This document shows positions 16,804 to 25,078 of a stretch of DNA of 64,000 nt, piece after piece. The notes below the pieces were generated by a model. The model worked only from the letters and a program-made list of their open reading frames with translations, was not told where the DNA came from and searched no databases. Each line of letters opens with the position of its first letter. Position 1 is the stretch's first letter. The position numbers and the translations under genes were made by a program. Source of the DNA: Brooklawnia sp963780175 (GTDB lineage: Bacteria > Actinomycetota > Actinomycetes > Propionibacteriales > Propionibacteriaceae); assembly GCA_963780175.1 (NCBI GenBank), contig CAWAAT010000001.1:434001-498000 (forward strand), in the 5' to 3' direction.

Positions 16804-17539
16804 CCTGCTCGATCCTCGCCGGACTGATCGGGTTCGGTGCCCTTTCGGCCGACACCCCACGCGATGCGATGGTGGTGACGACTTTCAGGGACGTCTCGTC
16901 GATCGTCCCCACCACCGTGTAGGCCGGTGGCAGCTGCGAATCGGCCCAGACGATGAAGAACTGGGACCCGCTCGTGTCAGGACCGGAGTTCGCCATCGCA
17001 ACCACGCCAGCGGAATAGACCTCCTGGCCCGTGAGCTCATCGAGCATCCGGTAGCCGGGGCCTCCTCGACCGGTGCCGGTCGGATCGCCGCACTGCAGGA
17101 TGTAGATACCTTGGTCGACCAGTCGGTGGCATGACGTGTCGGTGAAGTAGCCTTGCTTGACCAGAGACTCGAACGAGTTCACCGCACAAGGCGTCGCGGA
17201 GCGATCCATGGTGATGACGACCGGGCCCTCGGTCATGTTCAGCGTCACCGCCAGCGTCCCGGACGCGGCGACATCGTTCGTGGGCGGCGGGTCGACGGGC
17301 TTTGCGGGCTGACCCTTGGACGGATAGTCGCAGGTCACCAGCCCCTGCCCGGCCGTTGAAGCGGGCTGTTGGGCTGAGGCGCTCGCCGACTGAGGACTGG
17401 CCGCACCACGAGAAGACGTGGTCTGTTGCGGGGATCCGGTCGGCATTGGCTTGGTCAACGGTTGGCTCGCGCATCCGGTCGCCATCATCAACGCGGACGC
17501 CACTGCCAGCACAGCGCTTCCGGTGGCTCTCAACCCCAT
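16790..17539 (-). CDS. Cyclophilin-type peptidyl-prolyl isomerase lipoprotein
   Basis: A 249-residue secreted lipoprotein. The N-terminal signal ends in a lipobox (ALMMATGC, Cys about residue 23). A Ser/Gln/Ala/Pro-rich linker leads to the cyclophilin domain with NSFESLVKQGYFTDTSCHRL and GSQFFIVWADSQLPPAYTVVG. It should assist folding on the outer face of the membrane. The ATG at 17539 is preceded by AAAGGA at suitable distance; an open frame to 17611 lacks any signal and is ignored. It is convergent with the hydrolase gene, with a 14-bp overlap. Confidence 0.88.
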   Translation of the reverse strand: MGLRATGSAVLAVASALMMATGCASQPLTKPMPTGSPQQTTSSRGAASPQSASASAQQPASTAGQGLVTCDYPSKGQPAKPVDPPPTNDVAASGTLAVTLNMTEGPVVITMDRSATPCAVNSFESLVKQGYFTDTSCHRLVDQGIYILQCGDPTGTGRGGPGYRMLDELTGQEVYSAGVVAMANSGPDTSGSQFFIVWADSQLPPAYTVVGTIDETSLKVVTTIASRGVSAERAPNPISPARIEQVTLG

Positions 17540-17600
17540 GTCACGTCCTTTCGTCGGCTCGGTGCGCGGCCGGGGCCGCCCCGGCCAGATCTGCCCCGGG

Positions 17601-17606
17601 TAGGCT
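17601..17606 (+). promoter_or_regulatory. -10 hexamer of a leaderless cobalamin adenosyltransferase promoter
   Basis: TAGGCT is followed by GGCAACC (7 nt) and ATG at 17614, with no ribosome site. No cobalamin riboswitch can fit, because the predicted mRNA begins at the start codon. Confidence 0.6.
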
Positions 17607-17613
17607 GGCAACC

Positions 17614-18240
17614 ATGGTTCACCTCACCCGTATCTATACCCGCACCGGCGATGCGGGCAACACGCGACTCTCCGACAATTCCGTGACTGCCAAGACGGAC
17701 CCCCGGGTGGAGGCTTACGGCCAGGTCGACGAGCTCAATTCTGCCATCGGCCTGCTGCTCGCCCAGTATCCGATGGACGACCAGATCCGTGCGGCATTGA
17801 GCCTGGTGCAGAATGAACTCTTTGACGTGGGAGCTGACCTGTCCAACCCGGTGATCTCCGAACCGCCACACGAGCCGCTTCGCATCATCGCCAGCAGCAT
17901 CGAACGTCTCGAGCACTGGTGCGATCACTTCGGCGCGGGGCTGCCGCCTCTCAGGTCGTTCATCCTTCCCGGTGGATCACCCACCGGCGCCTACCTGCAC
18001 ATCTGCCGTACCATCGCACGCCGGGCCGAGCGCGCGGCTTGGGAGGCGGCCGAGGATTTCGGGACCGAGGATGACGTGAGCGCGGCTGAAGGTGGGGTCA
18101 ATCCTCTGGCGATCCGCTACCTCAACAGGCTGAGTGACCTGTTGTTCATCCTGGCGCGCCGAGCGAACGCGGACGAACAGGCACCTGAGGTGCTGTGGCT
18201 TCCCGGAGGCGAACGGAATTCACAGGCGTCCACGCCTTAG
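17614..18240 (+). CDS. PduO-type ATP:cob(I)alamin adenosyltransferase
   Basis: Adenosylates cob(I)alamin to make coenzyme B12. The protein has 208 residues. TRIYTRTGDAGNTRLSDN is the ATP-binding N-terminal motif. RTIARRAERAAW and RYLNRLSDLLFILARRAN are the helical-bundle motifs of PduO-type enzymes. The leaderless ATG at 17614 fits the family start exactly (MVHLTRIYTRTGD). Coenzyme B12 would serve methylmalonyl-CoA mutase, downstream of the epimerase at 13025-13468. Its TAG stop overlaps the TAA stop of the convergent lipoate ligase within TTAG. Confidence 0.93.
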   Translation: MVHLTRIYTRTGDAGNTRLSDNSVTAKTDPRVEAYGQVDELNSAIGLLLAQYPMDDQIRAALSLVQNELFDVGADLSNPVISEPPHEPLRIIASSIERLEHWCDHFGAGLPPLRSFILPGGSPTGAYLHICRTIARRAERAAWEAAEDFGTEDDVSAAEGGVNPLAIRYLNRLSDLLFILARRANADEQAPEVLWLPGGERNSQASTP

Positions 18241-19286
18241 GGGACGCGATGGGTCCACTCAGGGGTGTTGAACTTGTCTCGAACCAGTGTCGCGGCGCGG
18301 GCGAGGTCATCGTCGCTGTAGCCGGAATCGACGCAGGCATAGCGGCCTCGGAAGTAGTCCAGGAAGCTGGCCATGATCGCTTCGCGGGTCATGCCGGTTT
18401 GCGACCGCATCGGGTCCACCCGCTTGTTCGCGCTCTTCGTGCCCTTGTCGGACAGCTTCTCTCGGCCGATCCGCAGCACCTCCAGCATCTTGTCCGCATC
18501 AATGTCGTATGCGCTGGTCACGTGGTGCAGGACTGTGCCATCGCTGAATCGTCGCTGTGCGGCCCCGCCGATCTTGCCCTTGTCCGAAGCGATGTCGTTA
18601 AGCGGGACGTAGCGGGCGTTGACGCCCACCTCCGCCAGTGCCCCCAACACCCAGTCGTCGAGGAAGGCGTAGGACTGCTCGAAGCTCAGCCCCTCGACCA
18701 GAGCCCCCGGCACAACGAGTGAGTAGGTGATGCAGTTGCCTGGTTCCATGAACATGGCCCCACCACCCGAAATCCGGCGCACCACCTGAATGCCATGCCT
18801 GTCGGCACCATCCTGGTCGATCTCGTTGCGGTAGGACTGGAATGAGCCGATGACCACCAGGGGCGCGTCCCAGTCCCAGAACCGAAAGGTCGGGTTCCGC
18901 CGTCCTGCGCCGACGTCTTCGCTGATCACCTGGTCGAGGGCCACGTGCATGGCCGGATCAAGAACGCGCGCCCTGATGACGTCGAACCTCAGATCATCCC
19001 AGCCAAGGGCGTGTCCCAACGCCCGTCGCACGGCGATCCCGACGGCTTCGGGATTGAATCCAATCATCGCAACCGAGTCGTCCAGGGCCTCCCCGATGCC
19101 TCTGGCCAGCGCTCGTGCGGAGGAGTCTGCTGGCATCCCGTTGAGTGCCCGATCAATATCCTCCAGCGCGCTGTCGGGTTCAAGGAAGAAGTCACCGGAC
19201 ACGTGGGCGTGGGCCAGGCGGCCGTCAACCACGTCCACCTCGACGGCGACCAGTTTACCGCCCCGCACCTTGTACTCGCCTCGCAT
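18237..19286 (-). CDS. Lipoate-protein ligase A family protein with N-terminal accessory domain
   Basis: A 349-residue protein. The catalytic BPL/LplA domain (about residues 90-330) shows VVRRISGGGAMFMEPGN and the lysine loop DIASDKGKIGGAAQRRF, which bind and activate lipoate. The first 80 residues (GEYKVRGGKLVAVEVDVVDG and FFLEPDSALEDIDRAL) look like the small accessory domain that E. coli LplA carries at its C-terminus, so the domain order is swapped. Lipoate is needed by 2-oxoacid dehydrogenases and the glycine cleavage system. The ATG at 19286 has AGAGGA 7 nt upstream; the GTG one codon earlier is less likely. Confidence 0.88.
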   Translation of the reverse strand: MRGEYKVRGGKLVAVEVDVVDGRLAHAHVSGDFFLEPDSALEDIDRALNGMPADSSARALARGIGEALDDSVAMIGFNPEAVGIAVRRALGHALGWDDLRFDVIRARVLDPAMHVALDQVISEDVGAGRRNPTFRFWDWDAPLVVIGSFQSYRNEIDQDGADRHGIQVVRRISGGGAMFMEPGNCITYSLVVPGALVEGLSFEQSYAFLDDWVLGALAEVGVNARYVPLNDIASDKGKIGGAAQRRFSDGTVLHHVTSAYDIDADKMLEVLRIGREKLSDKGTKSANKRVDPMRSQTGMTREAIMASFLDYFRGRYACVDSGYSDDDLARAATLVRDKFNTPEWTHRVP

Positions 19287-19307
19287 CACAGGGTCCTCTC
19301 AGGGGAT

Positions 19308-19763
19308 TCAGCTGTCGGGTCGGCTTCGATAACCCACCTGCTGGCCAGGAGGAGCTGACTCCAGCCAGCTGACCAGGCCCATGGCGGAACCCTCATTCAG
19401 AGCGAGTTCCCAGTAATGGCGTGAGGCACCGCGCGCACGCAGCACCACGACCTTCGCCGTGGCGTATCCCAGCTTCGACTCGGTCAGGTCGGAATCCCGC
19501 AGGGACGCCAAGACCCACTCGTCTCGAACGAATGCCCGGGTGGGACGAGGCCAAGGATGCCAGATGCGGTACCACTCGAGGTACTCCCCCGAGTACCGGG
19601 CCAGACCGGGACGCCACTTGACCGAACCCCGGGAACGCAGGGCACAGTCGAACAGTCCACCGAGCATGTTCAGCCACATCCGGCGAGCCAACAGCGCCAA
19701 CAGGAAGCTGAGCCCCACAACGAACAGGACGGCGACCAGTGCGTCGAGCCAAGCGGGCGTCAT
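19308..19763 (-). CDS. DUF2550 family membrane protein
   Basis: A 151-residue protein with one N-terminal membrane segment (LVAVLFVVGLSFLLALLA, about residues 8-25) followed by a soluble domain with GSVKWRPGLARYSGEYLEWYR. A DUF2550 protein directly downstream of atpC is typical of actinobacteria, including mycobacteria. Its function is not established. It starts at the ATG at 19763, 22 bp after atpC. A TAACCT hexamer 7 nt before that ATG suggests its own leaderless promoter inside the atp operon tail. Confidence 0.8.
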   Translation of the reverse strand: MTPAWLDALVAVLFVVGLSFLLALLARRMWLNMLGGLFDCALRSRGSVKWRPGLARYSGEYLEWYRIWHPWPRPTRAFVRDEWVLASLRDSDLTESKLGYATAKVVVLRARGASRHYWELALNEGSAMGLVSWLESAPPGQQVGYRSRPDS

Positions 19764-19770
19764 GTTCGGC

Positions 19771-19776
19771 AGGTTA
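19771..19776 (-). promoter_or_regulatory. -10 hexamer of a leaderless DUF2550 promoter downstream of atpC
   Basis: The minus strand reads TAACCT, 7 nt, ATG at 19763, all within the 22-bp gap between atpC and this gene. It could let the DUF2550 gene be expressed apart from the ATP synthase operon. Confidence 0.55.
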
Positions 19777-19785
19777 GCGTAATGA

Positions 19786-20217
19786 TCAACTTCGCGCGCC
19801 TCGCCCACTGATCTGGCTGAACTTCTCAGCGGCCTTCACCTGGGCGATCAGTCGACGATGAGCCCGTACCTCCGCCTCGTCCGCCTCGGCGCTCTGCACC
19901 CGGTCGTGCAGGGCGGCCAACCGAATTCGGGCATCTTCCAGCGAGATCTCGCTGGCCAGGTCGCCGAAGGCCGACAACACCGAGACATGATTGTCAAAAA
20001 CCGAGAGGAAACCCGAATCTATGGCGATGATGTGGCGGGTGCCGTCTGGGCTAACGACCTCGGCAGCGTGCGGCACCAGAGCAGCCATCATCGGCTCGTG
20101 GCCCGACAGAATGCCGATGTCGCCCTCCGTCGTTCGCACCAGTACGCTGACGGCCTCACCCTGCCAGATGAGTCCCTCAGTGGCCACGAACTTGGCGGTC
20201 AGTCGACGATTCGCCAC
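19786..20217 (-). CDS. atpC: ATP synthase epsilon subunit
   Basis: A 143-residue epsilon subunit of F1. It has the N-terminal beta-sandwich (EGLIWQGEAVSVLVRTTEGDIGILSGHEPMMAAL) and a C-terminal helical hairpin (ASEISLEDARIRLAALHDRVQ). It couples rotation and inhibits ATPase activity. The start is GTG at 20217, with AGAAGGG upstream overlapping the atpD 3' end. It is the last gene of the operon core. Confidence 0.95.
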   Translation of the reverse strand: MANRRLTAKFVATEGLIWQGEAVSVLVRTTEGDIGILSGHEPMMAALVPHAAEVVSPDGTRHIIAIDSGFLSVFDNHVSVLSAFGDLASEISLEDARIRLAALHDRVQSAEADEAEVRAHRRLIAQVKAAEKFSQISGRGARS

Positions 20218-20218
20218 C

Positions 20219-21673
20219 TCAGGCGCCCTTCTTGAGCTGATCCCACTTCTTCATGACGTCGTCCATGCCGCCGACATTGTAGAAGGCCTGCTCAGGGATG
20301 TCGTCACATTCACCGTCACAGATCCTGCGGAAGCTGGCCACGGTCTCCTCCACAGGAACGGTTGAACCCGGCACCTGAGTGAACTTCTCGGCGACGTAGA
20401 AGTTCTGGCTGAGGAACTGCGAGATCCGTCGAGCCCGGTTGACCAGGATCTTGTCATCCTCGGACAGTTCATCGATGCCGAGGATGGCGATGATGTCCTG
20501 GAGTTCCTTGTTGCGCTGCAGGATCTGCTTGACGCGAGTCGCCACGTCGTAGTGCTCCTGGCCGATGTACTGGGCGTCCAGGATGCGGCTCGTCGATGTC
20601 AGCGGGTCAACTGCCGGGTAGATGCCTCGCGAGGCGATCGAGCGTGACAGTTCGGTGGTCGCGTCCAGATGGGCGAAGGTGGTGGCCGGGGCAGGGTCGG
20701 TGTAGTCGTCGGCAGGCACGTAGATGGCCTGCATCGAGGTGATGGAGTGGCCACGAGTCGAGGTGATGCGCTCCTGCAACTGGCCCATCTCATCGGCCAG
20801 GGTGGGCTGGTATCCCACCGCGGACGGCATGCGTCCGAGCAGCGTCGAGACCTCTGACCCGGCCTGGGTGAACCGGAAGATGTTGTCGATGAACAACAGC
20901 ACGTCCTGATTCTCGACGTCGCGGAAGTACTCGGCCATGGTCAGTGCCGACAAGGCGACCCGCAGGCGCGTGCCCGGCGGCTCGTCCATCTGCCCGAAGA
21001 CCAGCGCTGTGTCCTTGAGGACGCCGGCTCCTGCCATCTCATGGATCAGGTCGTTACCCTCACGGGTTCGTTCACCGACGCCGGCGAAGACCGAGGTGCC
21101 GCCGAAGTTGTGGGCGATTCGGAAGATCATCTCCTGGATGAGCACCGTCTTGCCCACGCCGGCGCCCCCGAACAGGCCGATCTTGCCGCCCTGGACGTAC
21201 GGGGTCAGCAGGTCGATCACCTTGATGCCGGTTTGCAGCATCTGCGTCTCGGGCTGCAGTTCATCGAATGGCGGCGGATCGCGGTGGATCGGCCAGCGTT
21301 CCGTCACCTGAACCGTGGCCGGGTCGACGTTGAGCACCTCGCCGATCACATTCCATACGTGACCCTTGGTGACCTGACCGACCGGTACGGTGATCGGGCT
21401 TCCGGTGTCGAGGACCGGTGAGCCACGGCGGACGCCATCGGTGGGCTTCAGTGAGATACAGCGAACCTCGTTGCCGCCGATCTGCAACTGCACCTCCAAG
21501 GTGATGGCACGACGAGACTCACCGACGCCCGCATCCACCAGGAGCGCATTGTTGATGTCGGGGATCTGGTCCGAGGGGAACTCGACATCGATGACCGAGC
21601 CGATGACCCGGGTCACGCGACCAGCCCCGCTGGCGGGGGTAGGCGTGGGGGTGAAGGTGTCAGTGGCCGTCAT
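20219..21673 (-). CDS. atpD: ATP synthase beta subunit
   Basis: The catalytic 484-residue F1 subunit. The Walker A motif is GGAGVGKTVLI, Walker B is DVLLFIDNIFRF, and the beta signature is PAVDPLTSTSRIL. The protein begins at the ATG at 21673 with a Thr/Pro-rich stretch before RVTRVIGSVIDVEFPSD; an upstream ATG at 21730 lies inside atpG. Four bases separate it from atpG. Confidence 0.97.
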   Translation of the reverse strand: MTATDTFTPTPTPASGAGRVTRVIGSVIDVEFPSDQIPDINNALLVDAGVGESRRAITLEVQLQIGGNEVRCISLKPTDGVRRGSPVLDTGSPITVPVGQVTKGHVWNVIGEVLNVDPATVQVTERWPIHRDPPPFDELQPETQMLQTGIKVIDLLTPYVQGGKIGLFGGAGVGKTVLIQEMIFRIAHNFGGTSVFAGVGERTREGNDLIHEMAGAGVLKDTALVFGQMDEPPGTRLRVALSALTMAEYFRDVENQDVLLFIDNIFRFTQAGSEVSTLLGRMPSAVGYQPTLADEMGQLQERITSTRGHSITSMQAIYVPADDYTDPAPATTFAHLDATTELSRSIASRGIYPAVDPLTSTSRILDAQYIGQEHYDVATRVKQILQRNKELQDIIAILGIDELSEDDKILVNRARRISQFLSQNFYVAEKFTQVPGSTVPVEETVASFRRICDGECDDIPEQAFYNVGGMDDVMKKWDQLKKGA

Positions 21674-21677
21674 GGGT

Positions 21678-22601
21678 TCAGCGCTCCTGTCCGGACTCCG
21701 ACAGCGCGCCCGCGCCGCCGACGATTTCATTGATTTCTTGCGTGATCTCGGCCTGACGGGCCTGGTTGGCTTGGCGTGTCAGATCCCGAATCAGGTCATT
21801 GGCGTTGTCGGTGGCCGAGTGCATGGCTTGCTGACGGGATGCCAGTTCCGACGCGGCCGCCTGGCGCAACATGAACTTGATGGAGTCGATGATGTACATC
21901 GGCAGCACCGCGTCCAGCACCTTCTCGGGACTTGGTTCGAACGCGTACTCGGGCACATTTGCCCCTGGCTCGAGTTGCTCATCGGGCTCGGCAGGATCCC
22001 CCTCGACGACCTCCAGGGGCAACAGCCTGACGATTCGGACCCGCTGCGAGACCAGGGACATGAAGTGGGTGTACACCACGTGCAGTTCGGAAACCCCACC
22101 TTCGGCCTGACGCTTGAGGAATCTCTCCATCAGGACGTTGCCGATCTCCTGGGCATGCTCGTAATGCGGCGCCTCACTGAAGCCCTCCCAGGACTGCTGG
22201 ACCTCGACCCCTCGGAAGGCGAAGTACTCCTTCGCCTTGCGTCCCGTCGTGTAGATGTCCACATCGACGCCTTGCGAGGTGAGCAGGCTCACCAGACCCT
22301 CCGCGGAACGCGCGATGTTGCCAGGGTAGGCACCCGCGAGCCCGCGGTCGCTGCTGATCACCAGCACGGCCGAACGATTGCGCTCCCGGTGCTCGTTGGT
22401 CAGCGGATGGTCCACCCGTGCGAACGTCGCCACCGCACTGACCGCGCGGCGCAGCTCGTAGGTGTAGTCCTGCGAGGCCTGCGCCTTGTGCTGGGCCTTA
22501 CTTACCCGCGAGGCAGCGATCAACTCCATGGCCTTCGTGATCTTCATCGTCGAGGCCACCGAGGTGCGACGCTGCCGCAACTCGCGGAGGGTTGCCGCCA
22601 T
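21678..22601 (-). CDS. atpG: ATP synthase gamma subunit
   Basis: The 307-residue central stalk subunit. The N-terminal ELRQRRTSVASTMKITKAMELIA and C-terminal MHSATDNANDLIRDLTRQAN helices form the rotating coiled coil. An insertion around VEGDPAEPDEQLEPG lengthens the globular part, as in other actinobacteria. It starts 3 bp after atpA. Confidence 0.96.
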   Translation of the reverse strand: MAATLRELRQRRTSVASTMKITKAMELIAASRVSKAQHKAQASQDYTYELRRAVSAVATFARVDHPLTNEHRERNRSAVLVISSDRGLAGAYPGNIARSAEGLVSLLTSQGVDVDIYTTGRKAKEYFAFRGVEVQQSWEGFSEAPHYEHAQEIGNVLMERFLKRQAEGGVSELHVVYTHFMSLVSQRVRIVRLLPLEVVEGDPAEPDEQLEPGANVPEYAFEPSPEKVLDAVLPMYIIDSIKFMLRQAAASELASRQQAMHSATDNANDLIRDLTRQANQARQAEITQEINEIVGGAGALSESGQER

Positions 22602-22604
22602 CGG

Positions 22605-24239
22605 TCAGCCTCGATTCTGCTTGACGATCTGCTGCTGATGGATGTCCTGGTCCGTGACCTCGAAGAGGTCCACCTCGCCCAGCAGTAGCCCCGCCGAGGT
22701 CCGGAAGGTGCGCTTGAACTGGGCCATGTCGGAGGCGGCCAACTCGAGGCCGGTGTCGTCCAACTGGCCGGTCTGCGCGATGGAAGCCAGCAGGGACGAG
22801 TTGTGCCTCATGTGGTCAATGAACTCGATCGCGAAACGTCCCACGTCCTCCACGGGAACCTCGTCGAGCTGGCCCGTGGTACCGGCCCAGATGATGGCGA
22901 CCTGCTCCTCCATCGGCATCGGGCTGTACTGCGGTTGGCGCAGCACCTCCATCAACCTGGCGCCCCGCTCAAGCTGGCGTTTGGATGACTCGTCAAGGTC
23001 GGAGGCCACCATCGCGAAGGCTTGCATGTCGCGGTACTGGGCAAGCGAGATCTTCAGCGTGCCCGCGATCTTCTTCATGGCCTTGGTCTGGGCGGCGCCG
23101 CCGACCCGCGAGACCGAAATGCCGACGTCCACTGCCGGACGCTGGTTGGCGTTGAACAGGTCGGACTGCAGGAAGATCTGGCCATCAGTGATCGAGATCA
23201 CGTTGGTCGGGATGTAGGCGGAAACATCGTTCGCCTTCGTCTCGACGATCGGCAGACCGGTCATCGAACCGCCGCCCAGTGCGTCGGAGAGCTTGGCACA
23301 ACGTTCCAGCAAGCGGCTGTGGAGATAGAAGACGTCGCCGGGATACGCCTCGCGGCCGGGGGGACGGCGCAGCAGGAGCGACATCGCCCGGTAGGCCTCG
23401 GCCTGCTTGGTGAGGTCGTCGAAGACGATCAGGACGTGACGTCCCTGGTACATCCAGTGCTGGCCAATGGCCGAGCCTGCGTAGGGAGCGATGTACTTGA
23501 AGCCGGCCGGGTCTGAGGCGGGCGAGTTCACGATGACCGTGTACTCCATCGCTCCGGCCTTCTGCAGGGTCTCGTGCACCTCTGCCACCGTCGAGTTCTT
23601 CTGCCCGATGGCCACGTAGACGCAGAGCACTTGACGGTCCGGATCGCCAGACAGCCAGCCAGCACGCTGATTGAGGATGGTGTCGACCGCGATCGCGGTC
23701 TTGCCGGTCTTGCGGTCACCGATGATCAGCTGGCGCTGGCCACGCCCGATCGGGATCATCGCGTCGATCGCCTTGAGACCGGTCATCAGCGGCTCATTGA
23801 CTTCCTGGCGATCCATCACGCCGGCAGCCTGGAGTTCCAGCTCACGACGCTCGTTGACGCCGACCAGGGGGCCCTTACCGTCGATGGGGTTGCCCATCGC
23901 GTCGACCACGCGACCGAGGTAGCCATCACCCACCGGCACCGACAGGATCTCGCCGGTGCCACGCACCGTCGAGCCCTCTGCGATGCCTGCTGAATCGCCC
24001 AATACGACCGCACCGATCTCACGTGCGTCGAGGTTCAGCGCAATCCCGAGGGTTCCGTTGTCGAAGCGCAACAACTCGTTGGCCATGGCGGAGGGCAGAC
24101 CCTCCACGCGAGCGATGCCGTCACCGGATGTGGTGACCGTTCCGACCTCTTCTCGCGATGACTGGGTCGGGTTGTAGTTCTGGACGAACGAGGCCAGCGC
24201 CTCACGGATCTCGTCGGGGCGAATCGTCAGTTCCGCCAT
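22605..24239 (-). CDS. atpA: ATP synthase alpha subunit
   Basis: The 544-residue non-catalytic nucleotide-binding F1 subunit. The P-loop region is IGDRKTGKTAIAVDTI, and the alpha/beta signature is PAVDVGISVSRVGG. The C-terminal extension rich in Gln (DQDIHQQQIVKQN) is typical of actinobacteria. I start at ATG 24239 (MAELTIRPDEIREAL), preceded by GGAGAGG; an ATG five codons earlier lacks support. Confidence 0.97.
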   Translation of the reverse strand: MAELTIRPDEIREALASFVQNYNPTQSSREEVGTVTTSGDGIARVEGLPSAMANELLRFDNGTLGIALNLDAREIGAVVLGDSAGIAEGSTVRGTGEILSVPVGDGYLGRVVDAMGNPIDGKGPLVGVNERRELELQAAGVMDRQEVNEPLMTGLKAIDAMIPIGRGQRQLIIGDRKTGKTAIAVDTILNQRAGWLSGDPDRQVLCVYVAIGQKNSTVAEVHETLQKAGAMEYTVIVNSPASDPAGFKYIAPYAGSAIGQHWMYQGRHVLIVFDDLTKQAEAYRAMSLLLRRPPGREAYPGDVFYLHSRLLERCAKLSDALGGGSMTGLPIVETKANDVSAYIPTNVISITDGQIFLQSDLFNANQRPAVDVGISVSRVGGAAQTKAMKKIAGTLKISLAQYRDMQAFAMVASDLDESSKRQLERGARLMEVLRQPQYSPMPMEEQVAIIWAGTTGQLDEVPVEDVGRFAIEFIDHMRHNSSLLASIAQTGQLDDTGLELAASDMAQFKRTFRTSAGLLLGEVDLFEVTDQDIHQQQIVKQNRG

Positions 24240-24264
24240 GGCGTGCCTCTCCACTTCTGGTCGT

Positions 24265-24281
24265 CCCCGCCCAAGGCGGGG
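24265..24281. other. Intercistronic hairpin between atpH and atpA
   Basis: CCCCGCC (24265-24271) and GGCGGGG (24275-24281) form a 7-bp all-GC stem with a 3-nt loop in the 59-bp gap between two operon genes. It could protect or process the mRNA to tune the relative output of the alpha subunit. It lacks a U-tract and lies mid-operon, so full termination is unlikely. Confidence 0.5.
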
Positions 24282-24298
24282 TTGTCCTTGGTCACTCG

Positions 24299-25078
24299 TC
24301 AGCCGATGAGGCGTCGAGCATCATTCAGTCTGTTCAGGATGGTGCCGTCAATCAGTTCGTCACCGAGTTCGATTCGCGCGCCGCCCAGGACGCTCGGGTC
24401 GACGTTCACCTGGACGTCAATCGCCACGCCGTAGATGCGGGCCAACTGGTCGCGCAACTGCTGCTGCTGGGTGCCTGTGATGGGCTGGGCCACCGTAACC
24501 TTGGCCACCCGGTGCTGGCGCACCTCGCTGGCGATGGCGACGTAATGGTCGAGGGTCTTCACCAACGTGCGGCCACTTCCCTGGATGGCCCGCTTGATCA
24601 ATTGAATGGTCGCGGGACGCGCCTTGGCGCCCAGCAGGTCATCCACCAGGTTCTGGCGAGCCGCCACCTCGATCAATGGATCTGTCAGGGTCTGGTGCAG
24701 ATCGGAATTGGCCTGCAACGTGCGGGCAAATCGGAACACCTCGTCCTGGACAGTTGTCAGCGCCCCCGACGCCAGCAGTGCAGCACGCACGCCTTGGCGT
24801 TCGATGCTTGCCACCAAAGCCCGCGAACCCTGACTGCCAAACACCGCAGCGGCCACAAGATCGGTCGCCCCCGGGCCGATACGCCCGGCGAACAACCGTC
24901 GTGCCACCTGCTCACGGACCTCAGGGGCCACCGAGGCGTCGCTGAGCATGCTGCGCAGCCCCAACTGGCGACCCAATACGTCCGAGGCGGCGAACAGATC
25001 GCTGACGTCGGGCGCGCTGATGGCCAACTCATCGGCCTTGGCGTCTAGTTCGTGATCGCGGGAGTCGGTGTCCATCAC
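24299..25078 (-). CDS. atpH: ATP synthase delta subunit
   Basis: A 259-residue OSCP/delta subunit joining F1 to the peripheral stalk. The C-terminal region AKVTVAQPITGTQQQQLRDQL and DPSVLGGARIELGDELIDGT is the conserved part. It is longer than E. coli delta, as usual for actinobacteria, but not fused to subunit b as it is in mycobacteria. The start overlaps the atpF stop by 4 bp. Confidence 0.93.
   Translation of the reverse strand: MMDTDSRDHELDAKADELAISAPDVSDLFAASDVLGRQLGLRSMLSDASVAPEVREQVARRLFAGRIGPGATDLVAAAVFGSQGSRALVASIERQGVRAALLASGALTTVQDEVFRFARTLQANSDLHQTLTDPLIEVAARQNLVDDLLGAKARPATIQLIKRAIQGSGRTLVKTLDHYVAIASEVRQHRVAKVTVAQPITGTQQQQLRDQLARIYGVAIDVQVNVDPSVLGGARIELGDELIDGTILNRLNDARRLIG

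Noticed and set aside
17540..17613. Cobalamin riboswitch upstream of the adenosyltransferase
   Set aside because: The gap is only 74 bp, contains no B12-box-like sequence, and the promoter appears to place the RNA 5' end at the start codon.
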